Shown here: piece by piece, positions 22,401-33,420 of the stretch
Numbering within the stretch: the first letter of the stretch is position 1
Layout of the letters: each line of letters begins with the position of its first letter
Origin: Paraphoma chrysanthemicola
Taxonomy: Eukaryota; Ascomycota; Dothideomycetes; Pleosporales; Phaeosphaeriaceae
NCBI GenBank assembly: GCA_020744225.1
Contig: JAGMWG010000001.1
Span: 682,001-746,000, forward strand
DNA length: 64,000 nucleotides
Direction of reading: 5' to 3'
Translations under genes and position numbers: made by a program
The notes under the pieces: model-generated
Seen by the model: only the letters and a program-made list of their open reading frames with translations
Database searches by the model: none
What the model was told of the DNA's origin: nothing

Positions 22401-24611
22401 CAGGTAAACACTACCCAAATCGATTGCACCCTATTTGTGGTATTGAAGCACATTTATCCGAAAAGAAATGACGACGGGGTTAAAAAGAGATCCACTGATA
22501 TGTTCATTTACAAGGCTGGGTCAGAGTCTGTGAACATATCCCAACGTTTCATACCCAAGAAACAGTTCTACGAGCTCTCGATGGATCAAGAAAGTGCGGA
22601 CGGCGAGGACTGGCACGCCATTCAGGGTGCATACCACAAAGAGGTTGCCTTTATGCAAAGTGTGAACTTCAAGTCCATTGATGCCGGAAACGCGAGTCCC
22701 GACTTAGCCTCTGACAAGACTGAAACGGTATCAGTATCTTCTGCCACAGCCCACAAACTCTCAGAGCGACAGGTCCTTCTCTGGCAGATGGCAGAAATAT
22801 CCATTGAGTTACAAGCCTTCCGGTCAACATTCAAGGGATTGATCAGTCAATTTGTTCCTAGTGATCTGGGTCATCCATTGATTCAACGATGCTGGGGGTC
22901 CATGTATCTTGTACATCAGGTAAGTGGAGTCGCTACATAATTGAGGCACTAGTAGCTCTTGTTTACAACGTATAGACTCTTCTCAGACTGGGCAAAGATA
23001 CTCTGGACGTTTTACAGCGGCAATCCCAGAGGAACCTCCAAATGAATGATCTCATTTACGTGGTACACGATCTTCCAGACGATGCTTATCTACGCCTACA
23101 TAATATAAAGGCCCTAGATAAGCCCTTGGCATCATGTGATATGTGTAGTCGGGGTCGCCAACATGCAGATATCGACACCGCGCTGGATCATTTACAGCAA
23201 TTTCATATGGGCGCATATGTCAAAAGCCTGTCTGGCATAAGAGACCACATGAAACACTGGCTGAGGTCGACCTTAGCAGCAGAACAAGAGACCAAGAACG
23301 AGCGCATGCTGGAATTCGTGCGCAACATACATCAACACATGAAAAAGATACTGGCCAAGGCAGTCCACTTGAGAAGCAGTGTTGCAGATAAGGACTATAG
23401 AAAGGACGAAGCCTATCAGCTACCTGTGGCTCTCGTTTCTGCAGGCGCCAAGACGTTCCAGCTCGTGTTCTACCTTGCTTACTGCGTCAAGTCAATCTAC
23501 GAGTCCAGTATCGCTCCGCCACCTCCAAAAGATGCGCCTAACTTGCCAGGACTACGCAAAGGCGCATCTGGAGCTGAGTATTGCGCGAAACTCGCCGACA
23601 TGGAGCTCAGCACAGCCAGGGATGAGCTGATGCTGTTTGCGTACACTGGACAAACTCAACGCGCAATACACCATATTCGCACCACTCCAGAAAGCACAAT
23701 ACTTGTTTTACTCGAGCATCTCGCTACGCGCCGTCTTGCGTCTGGGCAAAGGATACTGAATTTGTATCAAGAGCAGTTGAGCCGCTTGGTTAGTTGCATT
23801 TGTCGTCTACGAATCAAGAGACTGACTAGTACAGCGATACCAAGGCAGTGGTAAACCTTCGAAGAGGATCCTGAGAGACTTGTATCTGCTCAAAGACGAG
23901 ATTGAAGTCGTAGCATACGTGCTTCCGCAACAACGAAATGCATTCCTTACCTTCGGAAAAGTGCTGCATGGCGACTCGTTCCGCATTCCCCACAAGGCGC
24001 GCATCGAAGCCTTCGAAAATTTGGAGCGAGACATAATCCAAGCAGTCACGATCAAAGATTTCCTCGACCTTGAAGCGCACACCAAGCGCATGTATAAGGA
24101 AGCCGATAAGCTAGCCGAGATTGTCCGTCACAACATCAGCATCCTCGAAGAAGGAAACACAAAGGCAATCTTCATCTTCACGCTGGTTACAAGCGTATTT
24201 CTGCCGTTGTCGTTCGTGTCTTCGGTGTTTGGAATGAACACCTCAGATATACGCAACATGGGCAGCTCGCAATCGTTGTTCTGGGCCATTGCTTTGCCCG
24301 CGACTGCGATGATCGGCGGTCTATCATTGCTTGTAGCTTTTCGCGGACCAGCCTTGAAGACGCTTTTCCGACGATTTATGACTGTAAAGCCTTGGCCCGA
24401 TCGCAGGCTGGAAAGGCGGGATCGCTTGCATCATGTCGAGGAACAACTACCGCTATACTCGCACGACAAGGATGGCGACTATTCTATAGGGAAGGGCAGG
24501 ACAAATCAGGCAGCCGAATATCAAGCTCGAGCAAGAGAAATGTATCGTCCAGGTGCGTTCAGTAGACACATTACTTTCGACGACCAAAACAGAGAAAATC
24601 TCACACGTTGA
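19410..24611 (+). CDS. CorA-like Mg2+ transporter-domain giant protein, 1643 aa
   Basis: Five exons, 19410-19666, 19772-20689, 20753-22919, 22976-23788 and 23835-24611, all keep frame and give 1643 residues. The N-terminal two thirds carries fungal-specific sequence: P-Q-L-W-V-L-L-L-N-S-A-T-I-I-S in exon 2, a Ser/Glu-rich linker, and two similar helical segments (R-A-R-L-K-K-F-G-W-Q-D-Y-Q-I and K-R-L-A-Q-F-G-F-Q-E-N-Q-I). Exon 5 holds the CorA membrane part: helix 1 ending F-G-M-N (the G-M-N selectivity signature) and helix 2 L-F-W-A-I-A-L-P-A-T-A-M-I. Such long fungal CorA-like proteins usually lack proven transport activity. The first exon joins via the acceptor ending at 19771; this start is the least certain part. 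Confidence 0.85.
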
Positions 24612-25255
24612 CGGTCAGTAGAAGAACGGACTAGCGGTGGGTCGTTGAGATGAAAGGATCTGGTTCGAACAGGGGTTCATTTCATATCAGGTCGCAGGTA
24701 GCCTTTTCTCGTACTTAGGCTCAGCCACAAGTGAGATTAGGCTTGACATATGCTATAATTGGCCCACTTGTGGCCATAGGATACGATGTTTCATATTGCG
24801 ACTCCTACTCCAAGGTGCGTTGATAACATGAGACCAACAACGACGGCGATTCTAAAGCCAGCTGGGCATCCAAATATATAGCAAAGTGCATGCATTCACA
24901 CGCGGCCTACATTCCAATGCAATGATATTTCTGCACGAACGTTGTGGAGCCGCCTTTCTGAGCGTTGGGCCAAAGATTCTGGCTTCGCAACATGTTAGGT
25001 GAGCGACTCTCGAGCATCCGGAAGGTGGAGGGCACACGGCCCGAACGCAAAGCCGAAGGCCGAACATCGACTTCCAAGAGAACGAGCAATAGTGGTAACC
25101 ATTTTTGGAATGCTTCACTCTTGATTTTCACGATACTGTTTGAAGCATTCGCTTCATCACAAAAAGTATTGCGGTATCGCGACAACGACGCAAGTTCATC
25201 ATCTATACGCGATATCTTACGAAAGTTAAAGCCACATAGAAGTGGGACACTGATC
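24612..25255. other. Intergenic, promoter of the monooxygenase gene
   Basis: 644 bp. The frame of the monooxygenase stays open upstream to 24965, but that part is not family-like and I treat it as leader. No other feature is seen. Confidence 0.5.
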
Positions 25256-26611
25256 ATGTCTTCCGAACACCAACCCCTTGATGTGGTCATTGTCGGCGCA
25301 GGTCTCGCTGGTCTTCTTGCCGCTCGCGTCCTACGTGAGAAACACAGCGTCACCATTTACGAACGAACTTCCACTGCACAAGAGGCGGGTGCTGCAATCA
25401 ATATCGGGCCAAACGGTGTGCGCATCCTGGACACACTGCACTTTGATCGCCTCAAAGCAGGATCAATATCCGTGGGAGCTACTCAAGTCTACAACAAAGA
25501 CGGAAAGCTCACGCTCGACAAAACACCCGACTATGCAGCACAATATGGGGCTGATTGGCTCTTTCATCACCGCTCTGATCTTAGAGCTGAATTCCTGAGG
25601 TTAGCAACTACATCTGACGCGGACTCTGGTATTGCTGGACGACCTGCAAAGATTCACTGGAACACGCCAGTTGCAGAAGTGGATGTGGAAGAAGGACGAG
25701 TCGTGCTAGCGTCCGGGGAAGAGGTTTTTGCAGATCTCGTCATCGGTCAGTTTTGTCTACTCTTTGGCGGTTCTCCTGAAGTATCTCTGATCTCGTATCT
25801 CATAGCTGCGGATGGCATCAAGTCGGTCATACGGCCCCTCGTGGTCGGAGATGCCGCCTATACTTCTGCGAGGCCTTCGGGTTTATCCGCATTCCGATTC
25901 ACCCTCAACGCTCCATTGATCACGGAGCAGCTAGGTAGAACACCTGAGATTTTGAATGCGAACAAGCCTGCTTGTCTCTCAATGGTCTATTCCTTTGACG
26001 GAACTATGAGGTCTGTTGTCATGTATCCTTGCCGAGGTTTTAAGCTACTCAACTTTGTCGCAATTATTCCGGACAAGTCTCTCAAGCAGGCATCAACAGA
26101 ATCTTGGTCCGCTTCCGGCGATAGAAATGAGCTCTTATCAATATTCCAAGATTTCCCTACTTGGGTTTTAGACTATTTGAGGTCAGTAAAACACGACAGA
26201 CATTCAGCGCTTTGAGTACTGACCAACGGGGTCCACAGGATGGCCACGGATCTCAAATTGTGGCAGCTACGAGACCAGGACCCATTGCCGACGTACATCA
26301 AAGGCAGAGCGGTTCTTATCGGCGATGCAGCCCATGCAATGACGCCGCATCAGGGACAAGGTGGTACCCAAGCAGTCGAAGATGCAGAAGGCTTCCGCAT
26401 CTTCTTGCAACCAGACGTCTCCAGTTCGTCCGTGCACGATCTACTGAAGGACTTCGACCGTGTACGTAGACCACGAGCGAGCCAAATACAGGACAATACA
26501 CGGAAAGCTCACGATAAACGGACTGCCGAAGAGGTCTACATGTTTGAGAAAATCAATTGGACCTATCCTGGAGTGATCGAGTCTCTGCAAAAGTTGCCCG
26601 AAGACGTATGA
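25256..26611 (+). CDS. FAD-dependent monooxygenase (salicylate hydroxylase-like)
   Basis: Three exons, 25256-25745, 25806-26181 and 26239-26611, give 412 residues. The Rossmann dinucleotide motif is D-V-V-I-V-G-A-G-L-A-G-L-L-A-A-R near residue 10, the ribose-binding acidic residue follows at Y-E-R, and the second FAD motif is G-D-A-A-H-A-M-T-P-H-Q-G-Q-G-G in exon 3. This is the class A flavoprotein hydroxylase fold, which uses NAD(P)H and O2 to hydroxylate aromatic substrates. Resemblance is strongest to the salicylate hydroxylase-like fungal group, often found in catabolic or secondary-metabolite loci, but there is no such cluster here. The first intron is 60 nt, a multiple of three without a stop, so it could be retained without frameshift. 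Confidence 0.9.
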
Positions 26612-27549
26612 CATCAAGCGCGGAACATGCGGCTTAGACTAATTGCATTCCACGTGTTCATCGATAGTACTTTGGCTCTCATACACATGTTGTGATGCAG
26701 TAATTGTGAAACCGATAATTTATCCTTGCCATTGTACCTTGCGATCTGGCAGCACTGCGAAGACGTGAGTGTCACTCCTTCAAGCGGCCACACGATCACT
26801 ACCATGGATGGGCTCTTGAGCAAGGCGGATTTGGTTCCATCGCCCATGCGGTGCTCATAGTTCATTATACATGGACCTTTTTGTACTACCTACCAGTCAC
26901 GTTCGCTTACTGATTCTAATATACCGCTAGGGCTTGAAGTCAAATAATCCAAGCTACACCAGCCTTGTTTGTGGGCTATGTGCATAAATGGCTCATGTGC
27001 AAGTGCAGGGAAGTAATGCCCGACGTGGGGAAGAAATGCGGGGAAGCAACGCCCGAGGTGGGGATGTTAGTCCCCGGCAGAACCAAAATTCCATCGTACA
27101 AGCTTCGTACATCTTTTGGAAGTGTGCCTCAAAACTCGGCAAGTGGAGGTGCATTTGGTATGCGGTTCTTTGTCTTGAGTGCCAAAAGGTCTGTATCGTT
27201 GGGAGATGACTTCTCATCCTTTTGGTTTACAACATCTCATAAACCCTGTGCGTCAAGATGGAATCATCCGCAACCCACATTACGCAGCTTGCTGCCCTCT
27301 CATTGTTCGTTGTTGCCGGCACCGATTTGCAACCACAGATTGGCTGCATGACAGAGTGCTGTGTACCTTTGAGGCATTTTTACATTTTCTTTTGTTCTAA
27401 TCACATTGCTATAAGGATATATAGACTTCTATAAACGTGCGACGCAAAATCCTGTACTTGATTTGCTGTGCCACCGCCTGCAACGTGATATAGAGTACGA
27501 ATAGTATCGATTTACTCATACTACACCAAAATGCATGCTCTATCTCACT
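26612..27549. other. Intergenic between convergent genes, nothing recognised
   Basis: 940 bp with short open frames only. At about 27010-27080 there is a run of related words (aatgcccgacgtgggg, caacgcccgaggtgggg), a weak degenerate direct repeat. Confidence 0.45.
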
Positions 27550-28475
27550 TTAGAGCCACCAATAATCCCCTTGCCGCGCACCCACAGCCCGTGCAAATTC
27601 CCCGTCGTCGTAAGTGGCTTTGGCCGTACTCTTGATCACGAGGCTTTGCAAGCCTCTGCGTTCCTGCCACTTGATTATCGCTTCTCCGAGCAGCTTTCGT
27701 ATGCGTTCGTTCTCTGCGATGAGTAGCGCAATATCTATATGGCTCCGCACTGTCGCCCCCAGCATTAGCAGTGAATCACCCCATACTGAGCGGAATTTCA
27801 AGAGCCGTGGTATGCGTTTTGCCACTAGAGTCATTGTCCGACGGGCAGGATCACATTCGTGGTCGACATAGCTAGCGAGAAGTCCAAATACAAAGCTCTC
27901 GTCGAGTCTGAGTTTGAGAAAATTGACGGGCTTGCTAACGGCTTCGAAAATCGTTGTATAATCACTGTCCAGAACGGTGAGCCATTCCGGATTGCCGACT
28001 TTTGCGTGCATGCTTTGTATAAGAAGCGAGAGCGCGAGTAGTGAGGCACGTTCATTCTGCATCAGGATTGTCGCTGTATCCTCGCTCTGACCCAATGCCG
28101 CGTTAAGAATTGTCATGTCAGCATCGAAAGTGAAGGCCAAAATCTCGATTAGGTAGCTCGGAGCTGTGATATCGCTCTCTTGCCGGCCGGACTTTCAGAC
28201 CAATCGGCGAGAGCTCCAAAGGTCTTCCGAGGACGTGGAGTATGGGTGGTGAGGATAGGTACTGAACTGGATGTCGCTGGACTGGTTATCGCTGGACTAG
28301 ATATCGCTAGACTGGGTGTCGCTAGACTAGTTAGTACTGTAGGCTCGGAATATGGTGGCGAAGCATCGTTGAATTGGCGCAGAGTGGGATAGGCTTCGAA
28401 AATGCGCGTCATTGCGAATTTCCCAATATTGAAACTATTGGGAGTCAATTGAGTTTGTAATTGTTCAGATACCAA
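27550..28475 (-). CDS. Unrecognised protein with a pentapeptide-repeat linker, 284 aa
   Basis: Two minus-strand frames, 28475-28149 and 28191-27550, overlap. A 71-nt intron from 28262 to 28192 (GTACCT...AAAG) joins them in phase 0, giving exons 28475-28263 and 28191-27550. The N-terminal part has F-N-I-G-K-F-A-M-T-R-I-F-E-A-Y-P, then a Ser/Thr/Pro/Ala linker built from five-residue units. The C-terminal 200 residues are helical and leucine-rich (N-E-R-A-S-L-L-A-L-S-L-L-I-Q-S-M). I know no family for it. The alternative is a simple frameshift between the two frames. Expression is undetermined. Confidence 0.55.
28270..28329. repeat. 15-bp coding minisatellite, four units
   Basis: Four 15-bp units of the type gatgtcgctggactg at 28270, 28285, 28300 and 28315. 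On the minus strand each encodes five residues of the L/P-A-[TI]-x-S type. Length changes in such a repeat keep frame, so copy number could vary between strains. Confidence 0.85.
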
Positions 28476-28944
28476 GGTGGATCAACTGCGTGATTGTGTT
28501 TGACCTCGAACAGTGTTTGGACTTAGGTGCAGCATGAATATTTGTACTTCGCACATTGTCCAACCGCGCTCAAGATGCCCTAGCAGGCATATGTACCGTG
28601 GTTTATAATCAGCGAACCTCGGTGGGCAACGTGCAGTCTGCCACCAAACATCAGCGGGGATGCACGAAAGCGGCCACATGATGCGAAATTCGGACGTGAA
28701 ATTCGGACGTTCTCAGGAGCGGTTCTCTTCAACTTACACGGTTCAGGCAACGTTTCGTGCTTTTGGGACTGAAACCGGTTCCATGGAGCAGTATGCCGCT
28801 AATATGCTCAACCTCCCAGTTCCGCTCCGCTCACTTAGTTCCGTGGCTACAGCTTAGCGATGGAAGTATTTCCAATGTTATCTGGACTTTGTATCATCCG
28901 TGCCTAGAGCAGTCCCTATTTGGTGTGTTTTGCCGTTCGCTATG
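28476..28944. other. Intergenic, nothing recognised
   Basis: 470 bp upstream of both flanking elements. There is a local direct repeat gaaattcggacgt at 28683 and 28696, two copies 13 bp apart. Confidence 0.45.
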
Positions 28945-29858
28945 ATGTTCCCATACTTCTTTTGTGACATTTGCTGGCAATCTTCACATCCGCAACCGCC
29001 TCGACCATAGTATCAACGATTCGGCGATCGTTGTCGGTCATCCCATGGGTACCATCAAGGAGTAAAGCGCAAACCTATACGCGACCAAGCTGGCTGAAAA
29101 AGGCTTCGTGACGCTGTCTACCAACGTTCCATACTGGGGTGGTAGCTCAGGCGAGCCGCGCAACGCAGTATCACCAGAGATGTACGCGGAGTCATTCAGC
29201 GCGGCTGTCGAATTTCTCGGGACATAGAATTTCGTAGACCGTGAGTGAATTGGGGGCGTTGGAATTTGCGGCAGTGGCCCCTTCATTATCAGCGCTGCGA
29301 AAATCGACCCTCGCCTGAAAGCCATCGCAACATCGAGTATGTACGACATGGGCGCCATCAACCGCAATGGACTGCGCCAGGCACAAACTGTCGAGCAGAG
29401 GAAAGCGATCATCGCTACTGCAGCAGAGCGAACGCTGGAACGAGACTGACGGTGGCGCAACGCGACTCACCGGCGGCACTCCGCAAGCAATCACGAACGA
29501 GTCCACCGCCATCGACCGCGAGTTCTTCGATTTCTACCGCACAGCTCGCGGTGAGTTCACGCCGAACGGCTCGCTTCCTACTTTGACAACGTATCCAACG
29601 CTCTTAAGCAACGTGAAGTTCATGAATTTCTACCCCTTCAACGATGTCGATACGATTTCACCGCGCCCGATGCTGTTCATCAGTGGCGACCAGGCACATT
29701 CGCGTGAATTCAGTGAGAATGCATATGCCCGTGCTGCGGAGCCGAAGGAACTGTATTGGGTTCTTGGCGCTGGGCATGTTGATCTCTATGATCGGGTTCA
29801 ACTCATTCCATTTGACAAGCTCACGCAATTCTTTCGGTTAACCCTTGAAAAGTTTTAA
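28945..29858 (+). pseudogene. Broken alpha/beta hydrolase (dienelactone hydrolase-like/YcjY-like)
   Basis: One frame reads a well-conserved hydrolase: A-I-V-V-G-H-P-M-G-T-I-K-E, N-L-Y-A-T-K-L-A-E-K-G-F, Y-W-G-G-S-S-G-E-P-R-N and the nucleophile elbow G-I-C-G-S-G. It is interrupted by in-frame TAA at 29063-29065, TAG at 29225-29227 and TGA at 29246-29248. Around 29420-29440 the reading frame shifts, and the C-terminal part continues intact in the new frame to 29858 (R-P-M-L-F-I-S-G-D, L-G-A-G-H-V-D-L-Y-D with the catalytic histidine). There is no obvious start codon. These breaks make a functional product very unlikely, although the remaining protein similarity is still high, so inactivation looks fairly recent. 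Confidence 0.88.
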
Positions 29859-30267
29859 GGACTTGTATTCGTCTTGAGAGGCATTAAGCAGGATAATGGC
29901 AGCGGGCGCAGATTACTGAGTAGAGTGTTTGGAATCATGTAGCTAGGTACGACCGACAATGCACACATCCATCTCACTCGCTACCCTGCCCTGATGGACC
30001 AGATGTCAGGCATCGTGAGCAGATGGAAGAAAATACTATTTAGTCGTTATCTTGAGCATTTCCAAGTGAGAGAGGCCGTATTTGCTTTGCTCCATTCACA
30101 TCAAAGATGCCTAGAGTTGGATTGAGTTATGCCAACGTCTTCCCAAAGCGGCTAGCCGCACATGTAAGCGTGAACACTAGCACCGCTTCCAGCATCCTCC
30201 ATAGCTCACGACATACAGCCCTTTCCTCGCCACTGCCACATACAACATTATTCTACTCAACTTTGTT
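29859..30267. other. Intergenic, promoter of the 2EXR-like gene
   Basis: About 400 bp with no recognised feature other than the presumed promoter of the downstream gene. Confidence 0.45.
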
Positions 30268-31083
30268 ATGGCAGCGACAGCGGCTTCGCAGAAAGTTGCC
30301 ACAGCCGTCCCACAACCACAAAGTTCATTCTTCAGCCTTGCCCGCGAAATTCGTGACGACATCTACGAGTACGCATTTGGCCGCGAAATCATCAGCTTCA
30401 ACTATCACAGCCTCAATATCGGTGCATCTACCAAGAATTCGAGTGATGCGATAGCCTATCCCGGTCTTCCGCGGTGGCTTCTGACATGTCGCGCAATCTG
30501 TTCCGAGGCTCTAGAAACATTCTTCCGCACGCGATACTTCAGCCCACGCTACCGCCGGGAAAAACGTTCAACAACACCAAACTCACTGTTGCTTCACAAG
30601 GATAGTATCCGCAATATCAAAGTCGAATGCCCATATTCGCCATACTTGCTGGAAGCGGACTATATCGATCCGACCCACGAAGCACCGTTCCGGATGTTTC
30701 TTCAGGCTACGCAGCCTTACCTAGCTCCAGAGCTTGTTCTATTCATCGTTTGGGCGAGGTACGGGCAAGACTGGTCTGTTGCGCGGGAACTGGCGATGTT
30801 TGAGAATTGGCCAAAGAGGCTGCGAGGCATGTTCCGGAGGGTGGAGATTGATGTCCTTGTGCGGCGGGAAGAGGATAACGAGCAGTGTTTGAAGCGAATG
30901 CAGAATGCGGAAGAGTTTGCGAGGAAGCTGATTGGAGGTGGCGACGAGGGTGTCAGGAGCTCTTGGGGTGAGACGAAGGACTTGGGGATTGTGAGTCAAA
31001 AGCCGTGCATAAGATGTGGGTGGGTTCACGAAGAGCGGGTCTTGAGGGAAGCACGGAGGCTGATCACGTTGCGATGGAGCTAG
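30268..31083 (+). CDS. 2EXR/DUF7730-like protein, copy 1, 271 aa
   Basis: Uninterrupted frame. After a short Ala/Gln-rich start it reads F-F-S-L-A-R-E-I-R-D-D-I-Y-E-Y-A-F-G, the typical opening of a large fungal family of L-P-x-E-I-R-x-x-I-Y proteins, sometimes likened to F-box helices. Next come L-P-R-W-L-L-T-C-R-A-I-C-S-E-A and helical C-terminal segments, with a C-x2-C pair near the end (C-I-R-C). The family is greatly expanded in Pezizomycotina and its function is unknown. A second member on the minus strand at 56.3-57.2 kb shares the same order of blocks. It is convergent with the AAA gene, 84 bp apart. Confidence 0.85.
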   Translation: MAATAASQKVATAVPQPQSSFFSLAREIRDDIYEYAFGREIISFNYHSLNIGASTKNSSDAIAYPGLPRWLLTCRAICSEALETFFRTRYFSPRYRREKRSTTPNSLLLHKDSIRNIKVECPYSPYLLEADYIDPTHEAPFRMFLQATQPYLAPELVLFIVWARYGQDWSVARELAMFENWPKRLRGMFRRVEIDVLVRREEDNEQCLKRMQNAEEFARKLIGGGDEGVRSSWGETKDLGIVSQKPCIRCGWVHEERVLREARRLITLRWS

Positions 31084-31167
31084 GCGGGTTATGTAGCGTG
31101 TTCATTACTCTGATTGCCGACGAGATGTTATGAAAATCATCAATAACTCCCTCCAATAAGTAAAACT

Positions 31168-33420
31168 TCATCGATTCCCCATCTCCCTGGCATACTCTTC
31201 ATCCTCATGCCCATGCACAATCGAGACGTACTTCTCGAAATCCACTGTCACATGCAAGGCCCTTTCGATGTGCGCATATCGAAGGGCCTCGCTGTTATGG
31301 AATCTGGCCAATTGTCGAGCGTTGTTGACCGTATTCCTAATCTGTCTGCCGTTCAAGGAATATTGCGCAAGCTTTGGTAGCTTCTTTCTTATGTCATCGA
31401 AGTTTGGATTCTCTCCGCTATCGGAGAGAGCTTGCATCAAGTTGAGCCAGATCTCGTATCGGCTGTCTTCGTCTAACGGAGGGTAGTGCAATGCGAGCTG
31501 CACTCGGGATTTGAAAGCTTCATCGAATGTACCGATTCGGTTGGTTGTCAGAATCAGAATCCCATCGTAATACTCCAGAACGCGTAGGAATACCGAGACC
31601 AGGGCGTTGCGTTGCATATCCATTTTTGTGCGCTCTTCGAGGAATACGTCGGCTTCATCAAGAAGAACTACGCAGCCCCATGTGCTTCCAATGAAAAGGA
31701 CCGATTCGAGGTATTTCTCCACGCTTTCTGGATCAGTACCAATATCGCCGCAGGTCACACGGTAAAGCGGTCGCCCAGCAAGCTCAGCCACGCTTTCGGC
31801 TGTAAGTGTCTTGCCTGTGCCTGGGCCACCATGTAACAGGATTATGAGACCTTCTCCTTTGCCTTCCATGAAGTCAGACTTGACTTCAGTCTTTCCGATA
31901 TGGACGGTAATTAAGGCTCTAATGAGCTCCTTCTTCTCCTCGGGCAATACGAGGCGATGGTCGAATGTCGACTTATCCCAAGGGATGTCCTGAATGTGCT
32001 TGACCAGTAGCCAATCTGTTCTCTGATTAGCAATGGTGAAACACTTCAACAAGTTTGTTCAGCATACTCCACTTCTTGTTGTGAAACCCATACCCGCGTA
32101 GCCTTGCTGGAAGCAAGAGAGCGAATGGTTCATGTGGTGGATGTTCAGCATTCATGATGTTTTCTTCAAGCTCAATGCGATCTGGGGGTGGGTCTTCTTC
32201 GCTGTGCATCAACTTGTACGTTTCAGCATCCACCATATATCGGAGGTTAGCCTAGTAATGTCAGCGAATAAGCTCCTGAGGACCTGGTGGACGAACTATA
32301 CCGCTTGAATTTCGAGACCGGTTCGAGGCACATGGTAATTAATAAACTTTCGAGAACGACATTGCCAGAAAATCTTGCCTCGAGCTCTGAGTTCGTCTTC
32401 AAGTCCGTGATCTGCATATTCCAGAGGATAGACCTGTAGGTCATGGATGGCGATGCTGTCGTTGTCCGATGGCCATGGAATGTAGAGGTCTGTGGTTTTG
32501 CGGACGAATTTGCCATCAAACTCCCATGTCCAGCATCGCACCTGGAGTGCGTCATCGAGCTGTACGGGACATGCTTCGCACATGTAAGCCACAGGCTGCC
32601 CAGACTCGAATGTCGCTACCACAGCACCGGGACGATATAGCTTGGTCCAGTGCTTCTTGTTCACCAGGCCCATCTTGAACAACATCTCTGCCTCCGCAAA
32701 TTCAGGACCGACACGGTAATCTAGATACTCATACAAGCCATTCATATGCTCACGATGTATTGGAGCCAAGGCCTGGGACTCGATCTCAGCCAGTAGTGAC
32801 TTCTGATGGTACAGCTGCAGGTATGGGTATTCCAAGTTTTCGGTCTCGATCAACTCAGTGAGCGAACTCGCATCATCCGTCTGCAGCAACCCCAAGGCTT
32901 CTCTTAAATCTTCGAAAAGCATGATCATCTCTTTCTCTTCCTTTGCTTCTTTGCCAATTTGCTGAAGGACATAAAAGAATGGCCTGGCCTGGCTCGCGAT
33001 GTTCTCGTCCATTTCAGGCATCGGCAGACGCTTGAAGTCATGTTTGATGACATTGTGATACTCGATGCAATTGTATGTCATTAAAACCGCGAAATGAAGC
33101 CCATCATGATCCTCAAGATGATCCTCAAGGTCGATAATGCGCTGTTGACCGTGTAGCGCCGTGGTTCGGTTAGCGCCTGCGGGTAGGCGAGGTATGTCGA
33201 CATAGTCCGCGCTGGGCTCATGCTGCTGGTGGTATTTCTTGTTGCGATCACATACGACCCGATGAACAACGACATATGATGGAGTAGACGGCCTTGTAGT
33301 TCCAGAAGTATGCACTCTTTTTGAAGAGCCCGGCTCCGCAAACCTCAGGTTGCTAAATGAGTCGTCCTCATCGTCGTGGCTGTTTGGCGTGAGTCTAGAC
33401 CGTTTTCTCCCGGTAGACAT
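31168..33420 (-). CDS. DUF7025-AAA ATPase, 716 aa
   Basis: Three exons, 33420-32302, 32251-32068 and 32015-31168, keep frame and give 716 residues. The N-terminal half is the fungal DUF7025-type region (L-Y-R-P-G-A-V-V, Y-I-P-W-P, G-Y-G-F-H-N-K-K-W), followed by an AAA core: Walker A G-G-P-G-T-G-K-T, Walker B V-V-L-L-D-E-A-D-V-F, sensor 1 I-L-T-T-N-R, and the S-R-V-Q arginine-finger region, then a helical lid. These resemble BCS1/ATAD3-like fungal ATPases with no known substrate. Splicing between exons 2 and 3 replaces an out-of-frame overlap and restores K-K-W-N-W-L-L-V-K-H-I. A 20-bp word about 137 bp upstream of the start is repeated upstream of gene A. Confidence 0.92.

Noticed and set aside
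24965..25255. N-terminal extension of the FAD monooxygenase
   Set aside because: Open frame without a good ATG context and unlike the family; the ATG at 25256 places the Rossmann motif at the normal distance.
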